Assembly: GCA_964475685.1 (NCBI GenBank)
Contig: CAYYXP010000068.1
Location: 1 to 64,000, forward strand
Length of the DNA: 64,000 nt
Reading direction: 5' to 3'
Source of the DNA: CAVVWJ01 sp964475685
Lineage (GTDB): Bacteria > Gemmatimonadota > Gemmatimonadetes > Gemmatimonadales > GWC2-71-9
Positions 8,201 to 17,668 of the stretch are shown here, in pieces. A program made the position numbers and the translations under genes. Each line of letters starts with the position of its first letter. Position 1 is the stretch's first letter. The notes beneath the pieces are model-generated. The model was not told where the DNA came from, made no database searches, and saw only the letters and a program-made list of their open reading frames with translations.

Positions 8201-9699
8201 ACGCGCTTCCGCATGCGGGCCGGAAGAATGCCCAGCTGGTCGCGGTACTTGGCGACCGTCCGCCGGGCGATCTGGATTCCCTGTTCCTGGAAGAGGTGCA
8301 CGATCTGCTGGTCGGTGAGCGGCTTGGCGCTGTCCTCGTCGGCCACCATCTTCTGCAGCTTGGCGCGGATCGAGCGCGCGCTGGCGTCCTCGCCGGAGGT
8401 GGTGGCGAGGGCGCTGGAGAAGAAGAACTTGAGCGGCAGCACGCCGCGCGGGGTCTGGACGTACTTCTCGTTGGTCACCCGGCTGACGGTGGACTCGTGC
8501 ATGTTGATGACCTCGGCGACCTCCCGGAGGGTCAGCGGCCTGAGGTGCTCGATCCCCTTCTCGAAGTAATCACGCTGCCGGTCGACGATGAAGTTCATCA
8601 CCTTGAGCATCGTCTGGCGGCGCTGCTCGATGGCCTGAATCATCCAGTTGGCGCTGTTCATCTTCGACGCGATGAACTCGCGGTTCTCCGGCGTCATCTT
8701 CTTCTTGTCCCGCGCGATCTCCTGGTAGGAGCGGCTGAGCCGCAGCCGGGGCATTCCGGTGTCGTTGAGAAAGACCTGGTAGCGCTCGCCGATCTTCTCG
8801 ACGATGAGATCGGGGAGGATGTAGCCGTCGCTCTGGGTCGAGTACTTGAGCCCCGGCTTGGGGTCGAGCCGGGCCAGCTCGTCGGCCGCCGCCTGGACCG
8901 CGACCGGCTCGACACCGAACCGCTTGGCCAGGTCGTTCCACCGGTGCGCGATCAGATCGGGGAACGCCTCGCTCACGAGACGGTAGGTCAGCGAGGTGGT
9001 ATCGGCCTGCTCGCCGAGCTGGATGAGCAGGCACTCACGCAGGTCCCGGGCCCCGACGCCCGCCGGGTCGAGTCGCTGCAGCACGCGCAGTATGTCCTCG
9101 GCCTCGGGCATGGTGAAGAAGGACGGAGAGGACAAAGAGGACGGAAGGTCTCCGCCGTCTCCGTCCTCTCCATCCTCTCCGTCCTCTCCGCCCGGTTCAT
9201 TCTCCAGGCGCCCGGCCACCAGCTGATTGACGGAGCCGAGGATCTCCTCCAGCGAGGCAGCGAGATAGCCCTCCTCGTTGACGTTGCCGAGAAACTCCTC
9301 GGCGAGCAGGAGCTGCCGGGGCGTCAGGGTGAGCATGTGCAACTGCTCGCGGAGGTGATCGATGAGGTCCTTGGTCTCGACCGTGACCGGCTCGATGTAC
9401 TCCAGCTGCTCGTACTGCTCCCGGGTGCCGCCGACCTCGAAGCCGTTGAGAAGGATCTCCTCCCAGTCCATCTCCTCTTCCTTTTCCTTCTTCTCCTTCT
9501 CCTGCTCGGCGTCCTTCTGTTCCGGCGTCTCCTCCTCCGGCTCGAGCAGCTCCAGGAAGGGGTTGGCGAGGAGCTCCTGCTTGAGATGTTGCTGAAGGTC
9601 CATCATGGGCATGTACAGCATGTCCATCGCCTGGTAGAGCCTCGGGTTGACCCGGAGCTCCTGCCGGAGACTGATGTGCTGCGACAGCCCGGTTCTCAT
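8197..9699 (-). CDS. rpoN: RNA polymerase sigma-54 factor
   Basis: 500 residues. Region I at the N-terminus is glutamine/leucine rich (MRTGLSQHISLRQELRVNPR). An acidic region II (residues about 55-85, many E and K) follows, then the core-binding domain. The DNA-binding domain has the helix-turn-helix INMHESTVSRVTNEKY and ends in the RpoN box ARRTVAKYR near residue 485, which reads the -24 element. Sigma-54 promoters need an AAA+ activator to open; none is encoded here. The core-binding domain carries an in-frame low-complexity insert at about residues 172-193 encoded by a DNA palindrome. Placement directly after lptB matches proteobacterial gene order. Confidence 0.96.
   Translation of the reverse strand: MRTGLSQHISLRQELRVNPRLYQAMDMLYMPMMDLQQHLKQELLANPFLELLEPEEETPEQKDAEQEKEKKEKEEEMDWEEILLNGFEVGGTREQYEQLEYIEPVTVETKDLIDHLREQLHMLTLTPRQLLLAEEFLGNVNEEGYLAASLEEILGSVNQLVAGRLENEPGGEDGEDGEDGDGGDLPSSLSSPSFFTMPEAEDILRVLQRLDPAGVGARDLRECLLIQLGEQADTTSLTYRLVSEAFPDLIAHRWNDLAKRFGVEPVAVQAAADELARLDPKPGLKYSTQSDGYILPDLIVEKIGERYQVFLNDTGMPRLRLSRSYQEIARDKKKMTPENREFIASKMNSANWMIQAIEQRRQTMLKVMNFIVDRQRDYFEKGIEHLRPLTLREVAEVINMHESTVSRVTNEKYVQTPRGVLPLKFFFSSALATTSGEDASARSIRAKLQKMVADEDSAKPLTDQQIVHLFQEQGIQIARRTVAKYRDQLGILPARMRKRV
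9121..9184. repeat. 64-base imperfect palindrome inside rpoN
   Basis: The left arm 9121-9145 and right arm 9160-9184 are reverse complements at 22 of 25 positions, with a 14-base loop. The arms are built from the short unit GGACGGAGA/TCTCCGTCC. The length leaves the rpoN frame intact, and the segment encodes acidic glycine-rich residues followed by a serine-rich stretch. Related sigma-54 proteins normally have no such insert at this point (family knowledge). It could be an inserted palindromic element or local repeat expansion; the sequence alone does not decide. Confidence 0.75.
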
Positions 9700-10859
9700 G
9701 CGACGGCCTCCAGGCGCGCCCGCAGACGCGCGGTAAGGGTGGGGCCCAGGTAGAGCTGCGCGACCCGGTCGTCGTAAACGAGGTCCTGCACGGTACCCGA
9801 GGCCTGCACTCTGCCCTCGAACATGATGTAGGCTCGATCGACGATGTCGAGCGTCTGCTCGACGTTGTGGTCCGTGATGAGCACGCCGATCCCCCGATGC
9901 CTCAGTCCGGCGACGATGGTCTGGATGTCATGCACGGCGATCGGATCGACGCCGGCGAACGGCTCGTCGAGGAGCATGAACTTCGGCTCGCTCACGAGGG
10001 CCCGGGTTATCTCCAGCCGCCGGCGCTCCCCGCCGCTCAGCGAATACGCCTTGTTGCGGCGGAGGTGCTTGATGGAGAGCTCGTCCAGCATGCCCTCCAG
10101 TCGGCGGAGGCGCTCCTCGCGCCCGAGGGGCCTCGTCTCCAGGATTGCCAGAATATTTTCCTCCACGGTCATCTTCCGGAAGATCGAGGGCTCCTGGGCC
10201 AAGTAGCCGATCCCCGCGCGCGCCCGCTGGTACATCGGCGCCCGGGTGAGATCGAGGCCGTCGAGGCGGACCCGCCCTTCATCGGGTCCGATGAGTCCTG
10301 TTATAAGGTAGAAGGTCGTGGTCTTTCCCGCGCCGTTGGGGCCCAGAAGCCCCACGATCTCTCCCTGGTGGACCCGCACACTCACCTGGTCCACGACCCT
10401 GCGCCCCTTGAAGCTCTTGGCCAGGTTCTCCCCTTCCAGGACGCTGGCGTTGGCTCGATGAGGCATGAGGGCCTTCGCCCTCTGCACGGCCCGTCCTGCG
10501 GCGGCCAGCAGCTCCTGGTAGACCGCCTCGCGATCTTGGGGACCGTCGCCCCACCAACGGACGCGCGGCGTCACCGGGTCCCATCCGCTGCCCGCCGGAT
10601 CCAGGATCCAGCCTTCCGTCGCGAGACGGGGGAGCACCGACCTGGAAAGATGCCCCCGCACCTCGTCGCCGGAAACTTCCTGGTCGCCCTGGCCTCCGAT
10701 CTCGCGGTAGCAGGCCAGATGCGCCTCGCGGTAGCTCATGACCAGGTCGGCAAAAGCCACCTTGGCCTCCGACCCGGCCCCACGGGTGATGGCCGCGAGT
10801 GCGATGGGCACCGAGGGGTCGCGGTCGCCGAGGGAGGCGATCCAGTTGGGGGTGCTCAC
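9696..10859 (-). CDS. lptB: LPS export ABC transporter ATP-binding protein with N-terminal extension
   Basis: The C-terminal ~250 residues are a canonical LptB. Walker A GPNGAGKTT is at 173-181, the Q loop is in YLAQEPSIFRKMTVEEN, the signature is LSGGERRRLEI, Walker B is FMLLDEPFAGVDP, and the H loop is in LITDHNVEQTLDI. LptB powers extraction of LPS from the inner membrane with LptF/LptG. Residues 1-137 precede it and do not resemble LptB; they contain a possible winged-helix-like piece (HLSRSVLPRLATEGWI). The GTG at 10859 forms a GTGA overlap with the lptA-like gene, which argues that the extension is translated. An internal ATG at 10466 would give a standard 257-residue LptB. Confidence 0.9.
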   Translation of the reverse strand: MSTPNWIASLGDRDPSVPIALAAITRGAGSEAKVAFADLVMSYREAHLACYREIGGQGDQEVSGDEVRGHLSRSVLPRLATEGWILDPAGSGWDPVTPRVRWWGDGPQDREAVYQELLAAAGRAVQRAKALMPHRANASVLEGENLAKSFKGRRVVDQVSVRVHQGEIVGLLGPNGAGKTTTFYLITGLIGPDEGRVRLDGLDLTRAPMYQRARAGIGYLAQEPSIFRKMTVEENILAILETRPLGREERLRRLEGMLDELSIKHLRRNKAYSLSGGERRRLEITRALVSEPKFMLLDEPFAGVDPIAVHDIQTIVAGLRHRGIGVLITDHNVEQTLDIVDRAYIMFEGRVQASGTVQDLVYDDRVAQLYLGPTLTARLRARLEAVA

Positions 10860-12214
10860 CGCTGCTGTCCGGTGCGCGGCCGGGTGCTGTCCGGCGTGGC
10901 CGCGGCCGAGTCCAATGCCATCTCGAGCTGGACCCCATCCACCCTGCCCCGGACGTCCACCCGCTCCACGCCCCCGTCGGCGGGCGGGCGCATGGTCACG
11001 ACGATGACGTCGCCCCGTGAATAGTTGATCGAGGGTCGCTGCGGCGACACCAGGTTGGGGTCCACGTGATACGACTGGGCCAGAGCCCGCGCCTCGATCC
11101 GGCTCAGCACGGCCCGGGGCTTCCCGGACGAGTCGGCGGAGGCGAATTGCGCGATGATGGTGTCGCCGCGCATCCAGTCGCGGTCCTTGCTGAGGGTGTC
11201 CACGGCCCCACCCAGCCAGGCCGTGCCGAAGCCGCGCACCTCGCGGAGCTGCTGCCCGGGGCTGTCGATGGCCAGCGACTCGGCCCGCATGGCATAGGCC
11301 GACGAGCTGGCGAGGGAGTGGGCGGGATCGCCCCAGGCGAAGGTGCGCTCCAGCTTTCTGGCCCTGAGATGAAGGGCGATCGTATCGGCGACGAGATCGA
11401 GATCCCGGCTGATCGCGTGCGCCGAACCCCTGGCGAGCAGGTTGTCGATCTCGCGGTTGACCAGCTTGAGGTCGATCCGCTTCCCGGTGACCCGGAAGCT
11501 GTCGGGTCCGAGGCCACGCAACACCGGTTCTCCCCCGGTGAGGACGGCCTCGCTGCCGAGCCCGGTATCGAGGCGCATCGAGTCGGAGCGGGCCGCGAAA
11601 TCGCTGCGGTCGATCGTGACCTTCCCACCCGCCCAGATCCGGTCATCCCCCTTGAAGCGCACCCGGTCGCCGACGATGACGTACGGTTCGCCCTTCCTGG
11701 CGGTGGAATCGGAGGGCACGTAATTGATCTTCGGGCGGCCGACAGCGAACATCTCGAGAGTGTCGCGCACACCCTTGACCACGCGGAGATAGTCAAGGGA
11801 CGGGCCGGTGAGCGAGGAGCCGGTCGCGAGGTTGCGGGTGGCGACCCGGCCCCGGGCCTCCCACCTCTCGCCGTTCTTGTAGTAGGTGCCGTTGTCGGCA
11901 TCCATGGAGATCGTCGAATCGCGGTACTTGACGTTGCCGATGAACTGGACGACGGTGCCGCCATACGCCGCCACGCTGTCGCTCTGCATCGAGATCCGGG
12001 TGCCCCGGCAGCGCAATCGCACATTGCCGCCCGCAAAGTAGTTCGTGCCGGCGGGCGTCTCATTGACCGCCCCCTGCCGGTCCACGTTGTCTATCTGAAA
12101 GACGCAGCGGCCCGCTTGCCCCGCCGGTGCCGGGGGCTTGACCTGCGCCTCGGAGACCGCCGGCCAGGGAGCCGCGAGTGCCGCCATCAGCGCAAGCAGG
12201 ACACGGCGAATCAT
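10856..12214 (-). CDS. LptA/OstA-like periplasmic LPS transport protein
   Basis: 452 residues, more than twice the length of E. coli LptA. A signal peptide (MIRRVLLALMAALAAPWPAVSEA) is followed by OstA-type beta-repeat sequence: GGNVRLRCRGTRISMQSDS, VVQFIGNVKYRDSTISMDAD, WEARGRVATRNLATGSSLTG and IWAGGKVTIDRSDFAARSDS. The repeating pattern of a strand, a turn with G-x-V, and then DSM/DSA continues to the C-terminus, so it looks like an extended version of the periplasmic bridge that carries LPS. It lies between lptC and lptB with ATGA and GTGA overlaps. Whether it is LptA itself or a longer LptD-N-like relative is not settled. Confidence 0.82.
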   Translation of the reverse strand: MIRRVLLALMAALAAPWPAVSEAQVKPPAPAGQAGRCVFQIDNVDRQGAVNETPAGTNYFAGGNVRLRCRGTRISMQSDSVAAYGGTVVQFIGNVKYRDSTISMDADNGTYYKNGERWEARGRVATRNLATGSSLTGPSLDYLRVVKGVRDTLEMFAVGRPKINYVPSDSTARKGEPYVIVGDRVRFKGDDRIWAGGKVTIDRSDFAARSDSMRLDTGLGSEAVLTGGEPVLRGLGPDSFRVTGKRIDLKLVNREIDNLLARGSAHAISRDLDLVADTIALHLRARKLERTFAWGDPAHSLASSSAYAMRAESLAIDSPGQQLREVRGFGTAWLGGAVDTLSKDRDWMRGDTIIAQFASADSSGKPRAVLSRIEARALAQSYHVDPNLVSPQRPSINYSRGDVIVVTMRPPADGGVERVDVRGRVDGVQLEMALDSAAATPDSTRPRTGQQR

Positions 12215-12801
12215 CGCGGAGGCTTCGCCCCGGGCGCCGGGGCCTCGGAATCCGCGGCCTGTCCCGGGAGCAACATTCCGTCCCCGGCCACGCCGCGCGG
12301 CTTGTCGGTCACGACGTTCTTGAAATCGGGGTCCGACTTGAAGCTGTTGCCCTCCAGGTGTTCTTCCGCACGATCGAATGTGAACGGGACGTCGGTCGAA
12401 ATGGTGTTGGCGGCATTGTCGTACTTGAGCGCCTGGGTGCGCAGCGTCCGGCCGTCCGGATTCACGACCACGACGTCGTCGTTTGCTTCCATCGAGCCGT
12501 CCTGCCAGCGGTAGGTGCCCCGCCTGGAGGTGAGCGTAGACCCTTCGACGCCCCTCAGATCGTAGAAGACCACCTTCAGGTGGAGCAGATTGGTGAGCTG
12601 GGTGCTTTCGTAGAAGAACGCCGTGTCGGCTTCGACCCGGCTTCGCCGCACGCCGCCGAAGGTCACGTAGTGGGAGAACCCTTCCAGCACCTGGTCGGCA
12701 TTGTCCGCTGCCTGCACGATGGCCGTCGGCTTGACACCGGTCTCCTCGCAGGCGAGGAGACCGCCCGCCACCAGGACGCCCCAGAGCCTGAGGCGGCTCA
12801 C
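12211..12801 (-). CDS. lptC: LPS export system protein LptC, probable lipoprotein
   Basis: 196 residues. The segment from about residue 38 (DQVLEGFSHYVTFGGVRRSRVEADTA, then LRGVEGSTLTSRRGTYRW) has the LptC/OstA beta-jellyroll pattern that accepts LPS from LptFG and passes it to LptA. Instead of the single transmembrane anchor of E. coli LptC, the N-terminus ends in VAGGLLACEE, a good lipobox with cysteine at about residue 18. This suggests a lipid-anchored form. The C-terminal 30 residues are proline/alanine rich and probably disordered. GTG start in a GTGA overlap with kdsD. Confidence 0.83.
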   Translation of the reverse strand: MSRLRLWGVLVAGGLLACEETGVKPTAIVQAADNADQVLEGFSHYVTFGGVRRSRVEADTAFFYESTQLTNLLHLKVVFYDLRGVEGSTLTSRRGTYRWQDGSMEANDDVVVVNPDGRTLRTQALKYDNAANTISTDVPFTFDRAEEHLEGNSFKSDPDFKNVVTDKPRGVAGDGMLLPGQAADSEAPAPGAKPPR

Positions 12802-13766
12802 ACTGCTCCCGCGCGCATCAGATCGTGCAGGTGCACCACTCCGGCGAGGAGGCCCTCCGGACTCACCACCGGGAGCGCGATGACACCGAAGCGTTCCATG
12901 GTGCCGGCCGCCGCCGCCGCGAGATCATCCGCCATCGCGGTGTGCGGTGTTCGGGTCATGATCTCCGACACGGACCTCGCGAGGAAGTCCGGCTCGCGCT
13001 CGGCCAGGCGCGTGAGGTCGCCGGGCGTGAGCACGCCCTGGAGGCGGCCGTCCACGGCCACCATGGCCAAGCCCCGCTCGTGGGCCAGCGTGACCACCGC
13101 GTCGCGCATCGTCGCGTCCGGAGCCAGCAGTCGTCCGGGCGGTATCATCACGTCCCGCACCTTGAGAAGGAGTTTGCGGCCCAGGCTGCCGCCGGGGTGC
13201 CGCTCGGCGAACGATTCCCGACCGAATCCCTTCTCTTCCAGCAAGGCTATCGCAAGGGCATCGCCCAGCGCGAGGGCGACAGTGGTACTCGTCGTCGGAG
13301 CCAGATCATGGGGGCAGGCCTCCTCCGAAACCGAGCCGTCGAGCACGGCCGTCGCTACCCGCGCGAGCATGGAGCCCGCCGCCCCCGTGATGGCAATGAT
13401 CGGGACCCGGTGACGCTGGAGCACCCCGGCGAGGCCGAACAGCTCTTCCGACTCCCCGCTCTTGCTGAGGAGAATCGCGGCGTCCGCCGTGCCGACGATG
13501 CCGAGATCGCCATGCAGCGAGTCCACCGGGTGGAGATACGAGGCCGGAGTGCCGGTCGAGGTCAGCGTCGCCGCAATCTTCCGCGCAATGAGTCCCGACT
13601 TCCCGACGCCGGACACGATCACCCTGCCCTTCACGCCTGCCAGGATTCGCACCGCCTGCGCGAATGGCTCGCCGAGCCGTTCGGCGGCCATGGCCACCGC
13701 TCCGGACTCGAGCCTCAATACGCGCCGCCCGCGCTCGACCAGGCCGTTGGCCGGATCAGGTGACAC
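12798..13766 (-). CDS. kdsD: Arabinose-5-phosphate isomerase (Kdo pathway)
   Basis: 322 residues, standard for the family. An N-terminal SIS sugar-isomerase domain contains VSGVGKSGLIARKIAATLTS, then TPASYLHPVDSLHGDLG and AILLSKSGESEELF. Two C-terminal CBS domains run from about residue 205 to the end (VRDVMIPPGRLLAPDATMRD, VSEIMTRTPHTAMADDLAAA). It interconverts ribulose-5-phosphate and arabinose-5-phosphate, the first step to Kdo. The GTG start overlaps the kdsC end by 11 bases, and the stop overlaps lptC by 4, as in the enterobacterial kdsD-kdsC-lptC block. Confidence 0.95.
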   Translation of the reverse strand: MSPDPANGLVERGRRVLRLESGAVAMAAERLGEPFAQAVRILAGVKGRVIVSGVGKSGLIARKIAATLTSTGTPASYLHPVDSLHGDLGIVGTADAAILLSKSGESEELFGLAGVLQRHRVPIIAITGAAGSMLARVATAVLDGSVSEEACPHDLAPTTSTTVALALGDALAIALLEEKGFGRESFAERHPGGSLGRKLLLKVRDVMIPPGRLLAPDATMRDAVVTLAHERGLAMVAVDGRLQGVLTPGDLTRLAEREPDFLARSVSEIMTRTPHTAMADDLAAAAAGTMERFGVIALPVVSPEGLLAGVVHLHDLMRAGAV

Positions 13767-14310
13767 GGGCGACCGGTTCGGTGAAGTACCGCTCGAGAAT
13801 GCCCGGCCACTCGCCCCTCGCCTTGAGGAGCGTCTCGACCACCTCGCGCACCGCTCCCTGCCCGCCGGCGGCCCGGGTCACGAACGTAGCCGCGGCCTTC
13901 ACCTCGGCGACCGCGTTGGCCACGGCGATCGGCAGGCCGACCCGCCGCATCACCGTCAGGTCGGCGAGGTCGTCGCCCACGAAGGCCGCCTCCTCCCAGG
14001 CGATTCCGCGCGCCTCCAGCACCCCCGCGAAGGCCTCGAGCTTCCGGGGGCCCGGCACCTGCAGCAGCTCATCCACCCTGAGCTCGCGGGCGCGCACGGT
14101 AGTGGCCGCGGAGGAGCGCCCGCTCAGCCAGACGACCGGTATCTCCGCAATGCGGAGGAGCATCAGACCCAACCCATCCTGGATGTCGAAGCGCTTGAAC
14201 TCGACGGTCTCGCCGGCCACCGGCCCCAGATAGACACCGTTGTCGGTGAGGACTCCGTCCACGTCGAGACCGAGGAGCCGCACCCGCCGGGCGAGGGTGG
14301 CCTCAAGCAT
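13756..14310 (-). CDS. kdsC: Kdo-8-phosphate phosphatase
   Basis: 184-residue HAD-family C0 phosphatase, cap-less as usual for KdsC. HAD motif I is LLGLDVDGVLTDNGVYLG with the nucleophile and acid-base aspartates in DVDG. Motif II is VVWLSGRSS, motif III uses the lysine in PGPRKLEAF, and motif IV is AAFVGDDLADLTVM. It removes phosphate from Kdo-8-phosphate made by KdsA just upstream. The block FDIQDGLGLMLLR, which shapes the tetramer active site, is conserved. Overlaps kdsA by 8 bases. Confidence 0.95.
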   Translation of the reverse strand: MLEATLARRVRLLGLDVDGVLTDNGVYLGPVAGETVEFKRFDIQDGLGLMLLRIAEIPVVWLSGRSSAATTVRARELRVDELLQVPGPRKLEAFAGVLEARGIAWEEAAFVGDDLADLTVMRRVGLPIAVANAVAEVKAAATFVTRAAGGQGAVREVVETLLKARGEWPGILERYFTEPVARVT

Positions 14311-15135
14311 CGGGTGCCGTGCCGGGAGCCAGTGCGCGCTCCCGGGCCCGGGCCCAGAGGTCGAGGGTGCGCTCCATCAGCTCGTCGAGCCGGTCGAGGG
14401 GCCATTGAGTGGCGGCATCGCTGGAGGCGCGCTCGGGGGACGGATGGGTCTCCAGGAAGAACCCGTCGGCTCCGGCGACGGCCGCGGCCGCAAGAAGATG
14501 CGGGATGAACTCGCGCCGGCCCGCGCTCGACCCCCCGGCGCCCTGCCCCGGTTGCTGCACCGAGTGGCTTGCGTCGAACACCACGGCGGCCCCCGTGGCG
14601 GCCCGCAGCCGGGAGAAGTTCCGCATGTCCACCACGAGATCGCCGTACCCGAAGAAGGTCCCCCGTTCGGTGACCGCCAGGTCGCGGCTTCCCCCGCTGC
14701 GGACCTTCTCCAGCGCTCCGCCCATCGCTTCCGCCTGCACCCACTGCCCCTTCTTCACGTTGACCGGCTTGCCGGTCTTCCCCGCGGCCACCAGCAGATC
14801 CGTCTGACGGCAGAGAAAGGCGGGAATCTGAAGCGCGTCGACCACCATGGCGGCGGCCGCGGCCTGGGAAGGCTCGTGGATGTCGGTGATCACCGGCAGG
14901 CCGCTGGTGGCGCGGACGCGCTCGAGCACCCGCAGCCCTTCGTCCATCCCCGGGCCCCGGGCGGCGTCGAGGCGCGCCCGGTTGGCCTTGTCGAAACTGG
15001 ACTTGAAACAGACGGGGATTCCGCGGTCCAGCCCGAGCCTGGCGAGCGTCTCGGCGACCCGGAGGGCCGCATCGCCAGGCTCGATGACGCAGGGCCCCGC
15101 GATCAGGAATGGTGCGGTGCCGAACGTCCAGGTCA

Positions 15136-15136
<1 letters not shown>
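14303..15136 (-). CDS. kdsA: 3-deoxy-8-phosphooctulonate synthase (Kdo-8-P synthase)
   Basis: 277 residues. It condenses phosphoenolpyruvate with arabinose-5-phosphate in a TIM barrel. Seen motifs: FLIAGPCVIEPGDAALRVAE, VCFKSSFDKANRAR (phosphate and A5P binding), PVITDIHEPSQA, QIPAFLCRQTDLLVAAGKTG, VNVKKGQWVQ and VVFDASHSVQQPG. The cysteine in AGPCVIE and the aspartate of FDASHSVQ are at positions used by metal-dependent enzymes, but metal dependence was not established. Its ATG shares one base with the pyrG stop (TGATG), which couples the two reading frames. Confidence 0.96.
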
Positions 15137-16796
<1,660 letters not shown>

Positions 16797-16800
<4 letters not shown>

Positions 16801-17549
16801 AGGCTTGCTCCCTGGTGTGCGGGCCACTGGGCTTCCGCCCGCCGAAGGTCGTCCATCGTGTCCACGGCGGACGTGACGGGGCCGTCAAGAAGGGCGACCC
16901 CGATGCATAATCCGCAGTGCAGGGCGCGGAGCTGCTCGAGCCGTTCCGCCAGTTCCGCCCGGCTCGGCGGCTCCGAAACCCAGCGGCGCAAGGCCGGCCT
17001 CGTATACGCGTACAGGCCCACATGCTGCCAGTAGAGCCCCTCGGCCGGATCGCCGGGTTCCCGCCTGTAGGGGATGGCGGCACGCGAGAAGTAGAGCGCC
17101 CTGCCCCGCTCGTCGGTGACGACCTTGACCCGGGCGGGATCGCCCGCGAGCGTGGGGTCGAGCGGGGCCGCCGCGGTGCCCACGTCATCGCCCCGGGCGA
17201 TCCGATCGAGGGCACCGGCCAGCGCCTCGCGGGAAACGAACGGCTCATCGCTCTGCACGTTCGCGACGACATCGAACCCGGCGAACTCGGCCCGCGCCGC
17301 CGCTTCGGCCACGCGGTCCGTGCCCGACACGTGGCCGTCATTGGTGAGCACGGCCCGAACCCCCGCCCGCTGGACCACCTCGACGATCATGGGGGAGTCG
17401 GTGGCCACGATGAGCTCGTCAACCAGGCCGTGCTCCAGTACGCGCTGGATCACCCGGGTGATGAGCGGCTCGCCGGCCAGAAGCTGAAGCGGTTTGTTGG
17501 GGAGTCGGGTCGAGCCTAGACGAGCCGGAATCACACCCAGGACGCGCAT
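16797..17549 (-). CDS. kdsB: CMP-Kdo synthetase (3-deoxy-manno-octulosonate cytidylyltransferase)
   Basis: 250 residues. Activates Kdo with CTP to CMP-Kdo, the donor for lipid A glycosylation. The N-terminus VIPARLGSTRLPNKPLQLLA is the signature nucleotide-binding segment; IVATDSPMIVEVVQRAGVRA, GTDRVAEAAAR and NVQSDEPFVSREAL follow. The start could be ATG 17549 or the preceding GTG 17552; ATG is preferred because a promoter ends five bases before it. No Shine-Dalgarno sequence is visible, so it may be translated from a leaderless mRNA. First gene of the 15-gene envelope run. Confidence 0.95.
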
Positions 17550-17554
17550 CACGG

Positions 17555-17583
17555 AAGCTAACGAGACCGGATAGCGGAGTCAA
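17555..17583 (-). promoter_or_regulatory. Promoter abutting kdsB start (leaderless candidate)
   Basis: Read on the minus strand: TTGACT (17583-17578), a 17-base spacer, then TAGCTT (17560-17555), and ATG after five more bases. A start site six or seven bases past the -10 falls on or beside the A of the kdsB ATG. The -35 matches the sigma-70 consensus at 5 of 6 positions and the -10 fits TANNNT. It would drive the whole run from kdsB to dapF. Confidence 0.6.
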
Positions 17584-17599
17584 AAGTTGTGCCGTGGAC

Positions 17600-17625
17600 G
17601 GCTATCGGCTACTGGCTATCGGCTA
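17600..17625. repeat. Short tandem direct repeat in the trpG-kdsB gap
   Basis: Two perfect copies of GGCTATCGGCTA at 17600-17611 and 17614-17625 (period 14), in the 116-base gap between trpG and kdsB, just upstream of the kdsB promoter. The gap otherwise holds no ORF. Function unknown; such small reiterations often arise by slippage. Confidence 0.6.
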
Positions 17626-17668
17626 GTGGCTTGAGGAGAAATGCGTTAGGCGTGGAAGGCCGATACCG

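Noticed and set aside
10463..10859. Frameshift or assembly join as cause of the LptB extension
   Set aside because: The extension starts with a GTGA overlap typical of this DNA and shows protein-like composition, so a real N-terminal domain is simpler, though not proven.
17600..17625. CRISPR-like repeat
   Set aside because: Two 12-base copies with a two-base gap; no spacers and no cas genes.
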